Notes under the pieces: generated by a model
Databases searched by the model: none
What the model was told of the DNA's origin: nothing
Seen by the model: the letters and a program-made list of their open reading frames with translations, nothing else
Translations under genes and position numbers: made by a program
Assembly (NCBI GenBank): GCA_002270565.1
Contig: NQMI01000007.1
Span: 186,001 to 250,000 of the forward strand
Reading direction: 5' to 3'
DNA: 64,000 bases
Source of the DNA: Stenocarpella maydis
Lineage: Eukaryota > Ascomycota > Sordariomycetes > Diaporthales > Diaporthaceae
Part shown: piece by piece, positions 61,468-64,000 of the stretch
Position numbering within the stretch: position 1 is the first letter of the stretch
How the letters are laid out: each line of letters opens with the position of its first letter

Positions 61468-63187
61468 TCATGCCTCTCGGCTCCGGATGCCGTCGCTGCT
61501 GTTGCTGGTGGTGGTGATGGCGGCGGCGGTAGTGGGTGGTAGTGGTGGCCCACGCACGGCTCTTGCAGTCACACTTCTCACCACCACCCTGCACGCCATC
61601 CACACACCTGCATGCAAGATATGCGAGAGATCTGCAGGTTCATGGGGTGTGGGTGACCTGCAGGGCTCCCTACACCAGCACGGCCTGCTTGGCTATCAGC
61701 CGGCCAGCTATGAGTTGCCAAAGCAACAACAGCAGAAAGCCACCGCCGGCGAAAGGGAGAGAGGCATGTTTCATGCCTGGGCCGGTGATGGTCCCAATAT
61801 CAGTCTGGCGATCTCCTGCCACATCCGTCCATCCGCGCTAAAACATGCTTTCGCACCGCACCAGCTTCGTTCAGCACCTGTCCGGTGATAGGTACTCAGG
61901 CCCTGTCGACCGTAGGCCAGCTTTGCATGCGACATGGGGCCATGCCGATGCTCTCCACACATACCTGGCTGCTTGTCACCCACTCAGCCTCATACCCACC
62001 GTACAGTTTTCTTTTCTGACGTCTCCATCCCGCCCCATCTGCTGGCCACGTCCAGAACTGGACGCCTCGAGCTAAACACCGCCTTGGGACGGGACAATAT
62101 CGCCACCAGGTTGCCCTCCGATCGTCATGGCCGCTCTTCAGCTTGAGTAGACAAGGTGGTGGTATCTTGTTTCTGACGCGGACCTCGTTGGTTGATACAC
62201 ATATCCCTTTCGCGCCCTTCCTGTCTGTCCAACGGACAAGAATCCAATTCAACCACAAGCCCCACTTGGTCGGAGCCTCTTGTCCACCAGGCCCAAAGGT
62301 AGAGAGAGATCCCCCATTTATTAACACCGTGATCATCCTCCCTTCGCTGTGATAAACCTCCACCTGATCACAGGATGGACCCGAGAAGTTTGCGCCCTCT
62401 TGAACTCTGCTTCCAATCTCCCAAACTTTGCGCCAAAACCATCTCTGATTCATGGGCTGACGTGAATTGTAGGACGACAGCCTGTCATTGGAGGACGCAC
62501 TCAGACTTGGATATCTCAGCCCCAAGCCGAGAACCTCCGGGCACACCAAGTCCGGCTTCTCACCTGGCACAGGCCAGAGCTACTCAAAAAGTTCACCCTT
62601 TACCGTCAATCCGCCCCGGAAACGACGTCTCCTTGCCTCGTGGAAACAGCCCTGGTCGCAATCAGGAAGGGAGGGTGTCCAGCCCGCCGCGGGGCCTCCA
62701 GACCTTTATAGGCTGGCTTGTTCATGGCCCTCCGAGTGACGTTTACGTCTGCCTCCTGAGATCTTGCACAACCTCGCCCCGCCGCCTGTTGTGTCTCCCG
62801 AAGCCAGTCTCGAGAAGGCGCACACTATTCCTGTGAGACTCTCGCTACTGCTTACCCTTGGCCACGAGAACCAGAGACAAGTTCGAGCGAGGGCAGGCGT
62901 CCGTTTCGCCTTTCTACCGACGCCCCCGTGGGTTTTTGAGGCCGTCGGCTGAGCGCCCACTGTCGATTGAACAAGGATACAGTCGAGCGTTTATACGGCC
63001 TCAGTCCACGAGCACCCACGCTTCCGACAGCCACGCAATCTTCTGCTCCGTATGTGCTGTCTTCTCTCTGAGATTGGCCCTGCATGCGTCCACGGCACCA
63101 GCCAGCTGCCCGCGTAATGAATGCAGCTGACAATCTAGATTACGCACGAAGACCATCCCCGAGACCACCCCCCCCCCTCCATCGACC

Positions 63188-64000
63188 ATGGCCAATGGGT
63201 TGGACAGGCTGGAGAGGCTGTTCTCCAAGAGGAAATCTGCACCTGCCCGTGACACGACGGCGTCCAACATAAACGGTAGTGCGCCCCCCGCTTCTGCGCA
63301 GCCAGAGCCCGACTCCCCATTGCTCGAGGTCGTCTTCCCGCCGCCGTCCTTTATAAGACCTACTGCCAGTCGCATGCACGCCCGCGACGAGTTCGAGCTC
63401 CCCTCGCCCATCTCGGTTGCTCGTACCAGCTCCTCTGGCTCTGCAAGAAACAGCCGCCGGCTCTCTCACCTCGGAAACCGAAAGAGCCGAGAAATGAATG
63501 AACCCAGGCGCCGGAGTGGCCCCGCGACCACTGCCTCTTTTCACCTCCCCAGCCGAACCTCGTCACTGCTCACCAGGAGACACGACAGGAAACCAGGTGG
63601 CCTGATGCCATTGCAGCTTCCTCGTGGGACAATAGGCACGGGCAGGGCCCCGTGCCACTCACCTCAGCCCCCACCCGCAGCCGTTTCCTCAGCTTCAGGA
63701 GACCAAAAGGTAGCTCAGCGGCGTCTCCTTGAAGCATTGCCCATCTACCCAGCAATCAAGGTCGAGACGCCTCCGGCCTCAGACCAGGATGACTTCAACT
63801 TCCCCTCACCGCCCTCCAGCACACGTGGACGACTGCCACCCGCCATCCTCAGCCCGTTCACACCAGAACCCTCCCCTGATATGAGACCGCAGCGTGACTC
63901 CATATTGAGTGAGCCAAAAACAAGCAGCGATCTCAGGCGCGAGTCGGTATCCACGGCCCCATCAAGGAGGGCCACACTCGCCACCATATCCAGCCCCGCA
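63188..64000 (+). CDS. 5' part of an unrecognised Ser/Pro-rich protein
   Basis: A frame from the ATG at 63188 (context CGACCATGG, optimal) stays open for 271 codons and runs off the window. It begins MANGLDRLERLFSKRKSAP and is rich in Ser, Pro and Arg. Short motifs look like real disordered regulatory sequence: SPLLEVVFPPPSF, DEFELPSPISV, NSRRLSHLGNRKSREM, PPAILSPFTPEPSPDMR. Several SP and RRxS-type sites suggest phosphorylation. No domain is visible in this part; the folded domain, if any, lies beyond the window. Around 63590-63690 an adjacent frame is also protein-like (SRFLSFRRPKGSS), so a small intron with a frame change is possible there. Confidence 0.55.
   Translation, partial: MANGLDRLERLFSKRKSAPARDTTASNINGSAPPASAQPEPDSPLLEVVFPPPSFIRPTASRMHARDEFELPSPISVARTSSSGSARNSRRLSHLGNRKSREMNEPRRRSGPATTASFHLPSRTSSLLTRRHDRKPGGLMPLQLPRGTIGTGRAPCHSPQPPPAAVSSASGDQKVAQRRLLEALPIYPAIKVETPPASDQDDFNFPSPPSSTRGRLPPAILSPFTPEPSPDMRPQRDSILSEPKTSSDLRRESVSTAPSRRATLATISSPA

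Larger units (their letters stand above)
55674..63187. other. 7.5-kb gene-poor tract
   Basis: No recognised gene. It contains AT-rich DNA at about 56560-56960, a 9-bp inverted repeat at 57016-57038, a very GC-rich block at about 57180-57870, a hexamer and an 18-bp minisatellite at 60251-60566, exact TACTCCGTA motifs near 60.8-61.0 kb, and an AGCC-type repeat at 61437-61467. Open frames in the GC-rich and minisatellite parts occur on both strands and look like composition artefacts. The last 2 kb is probably the promoter and leader of the gene at 63188. Confidence 0.45.

Noticed and set aside
61487..61888. 133-aa plus-strand frame with a signal-like N-terminus
   Set aside because: The hydrophobic start comes from GTTGCTGGTGGTGG-type low-complexity DNA; the remainder has no domain or small-secreted-protein Cys pattern.
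61896..62570. 224-aa minus-strand frame
   Set aside because: Trp/Arg-rich with no domain; lies in the probable upstream region of the gene at 63188.

Overview
This window is nuclear DNA of a filamentous ascomycete, most likely a Sordariomycete. The genes are large and GC-rich in third positions. Introns are short (54-152 nt, one of 396 nt), begin with GTANGT-like donors and carry CTAAC/CTGAC-type branch sites. The gene set is fungal: Pol5, Utp20, Zim17, a Cul3-type cullin and a Clr5-domain ankyrin protein. AT-rich, TA-rich islands resemble repeats degraded by RIP. I cannot name the species. No viral, plasmid, CRISPR or intact transposon sequence was seen.

Layout, left to right. 0.3-2.4 kb (-): a secreted, highly repetitive Pro-rich protein. 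3.9-4.9 kb (+): 20S proteasome alpha-7 (PRE10), convergent with POL5 at 5.4-8.7 kb (-). 8.7-11.1 kb: intergenic with an AT-rich island, ending at a tRNA-Pro(UGG) gene (-). 11.4-12.0 kb: a doubtful ORF. 12.0-18.8 kb: a gene-poor tract leading into a four-exon CDC25 phosphatase (18.8-20.7 kb, +). 23.5-25.2 kb (-): a CwfJ/CWF19L1 (Drn1-like) protein, divergent from the 2652-aa UTP20 (26.0-34.0 kb, +). 34.4-35.0 kb (-): the mitochondrial Hsp70 chaperone ZIM17, divergent from cullin-3 (35.9-38.7 kb, +). 39.4-40.4 kb (+): an unrecognised protein. 41.4-41.8 kb (-): a previously hidden two-exon gene for a 74-aa Tyr/Gln/Pro-rich protein. 42.9-45.4 kb (+): seven-exon ATP1. 46.4-47.7 kb (+): ATP-dependent NAD(P)H-hydrate dehydratase. 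48.4-49.2 kb (-): a frame-broken DUF3176 relic. 50.0-54.1 kb (-): a four-exon Clr5 plus ankyrin protein of 1274 aa. 55.2-55.7 kb (+): a small membrane protein. 55.7-63.2 kb: a second gene-poor tract with AT-rich and minisatellite DNA. 63.2 kb to the end (+): the 5' part of an unrecognised Ser/Pro-rich protein that runs off the window.

Most recognised genes are single-copy housekeeping genes. Two (POL5, UTP20) serve nucleolar ribosome biogenesis, two (ATP1, ZIM17) the mitochondrion, two (PRE10, CUL3) ubiquitin-dependent proteolysis, one (DRN1-like) intron-lariat handling, one (CDC25) mitotic entry and one (NAXD) nicotinamide nucleotide repair. The accessory or novel material is the secreted repeat protein, the Tyr-rich microprotein, the Clr5-ankyrin protein, the DUF3176 relic and the two gene-poor tracts.

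The points I would look at first are the Tyr-rich gene with competing 3' splice sites, a nine-codon duplication upstream of CUL3 whose copies differ only at synonymous sites, and a stop-free 54-nt CUL3 intron that splits the neddylation-lysine codon. All splice sites were assigned by eye from consensus and from reading-frame or family agreement. None was checked against transcripts.
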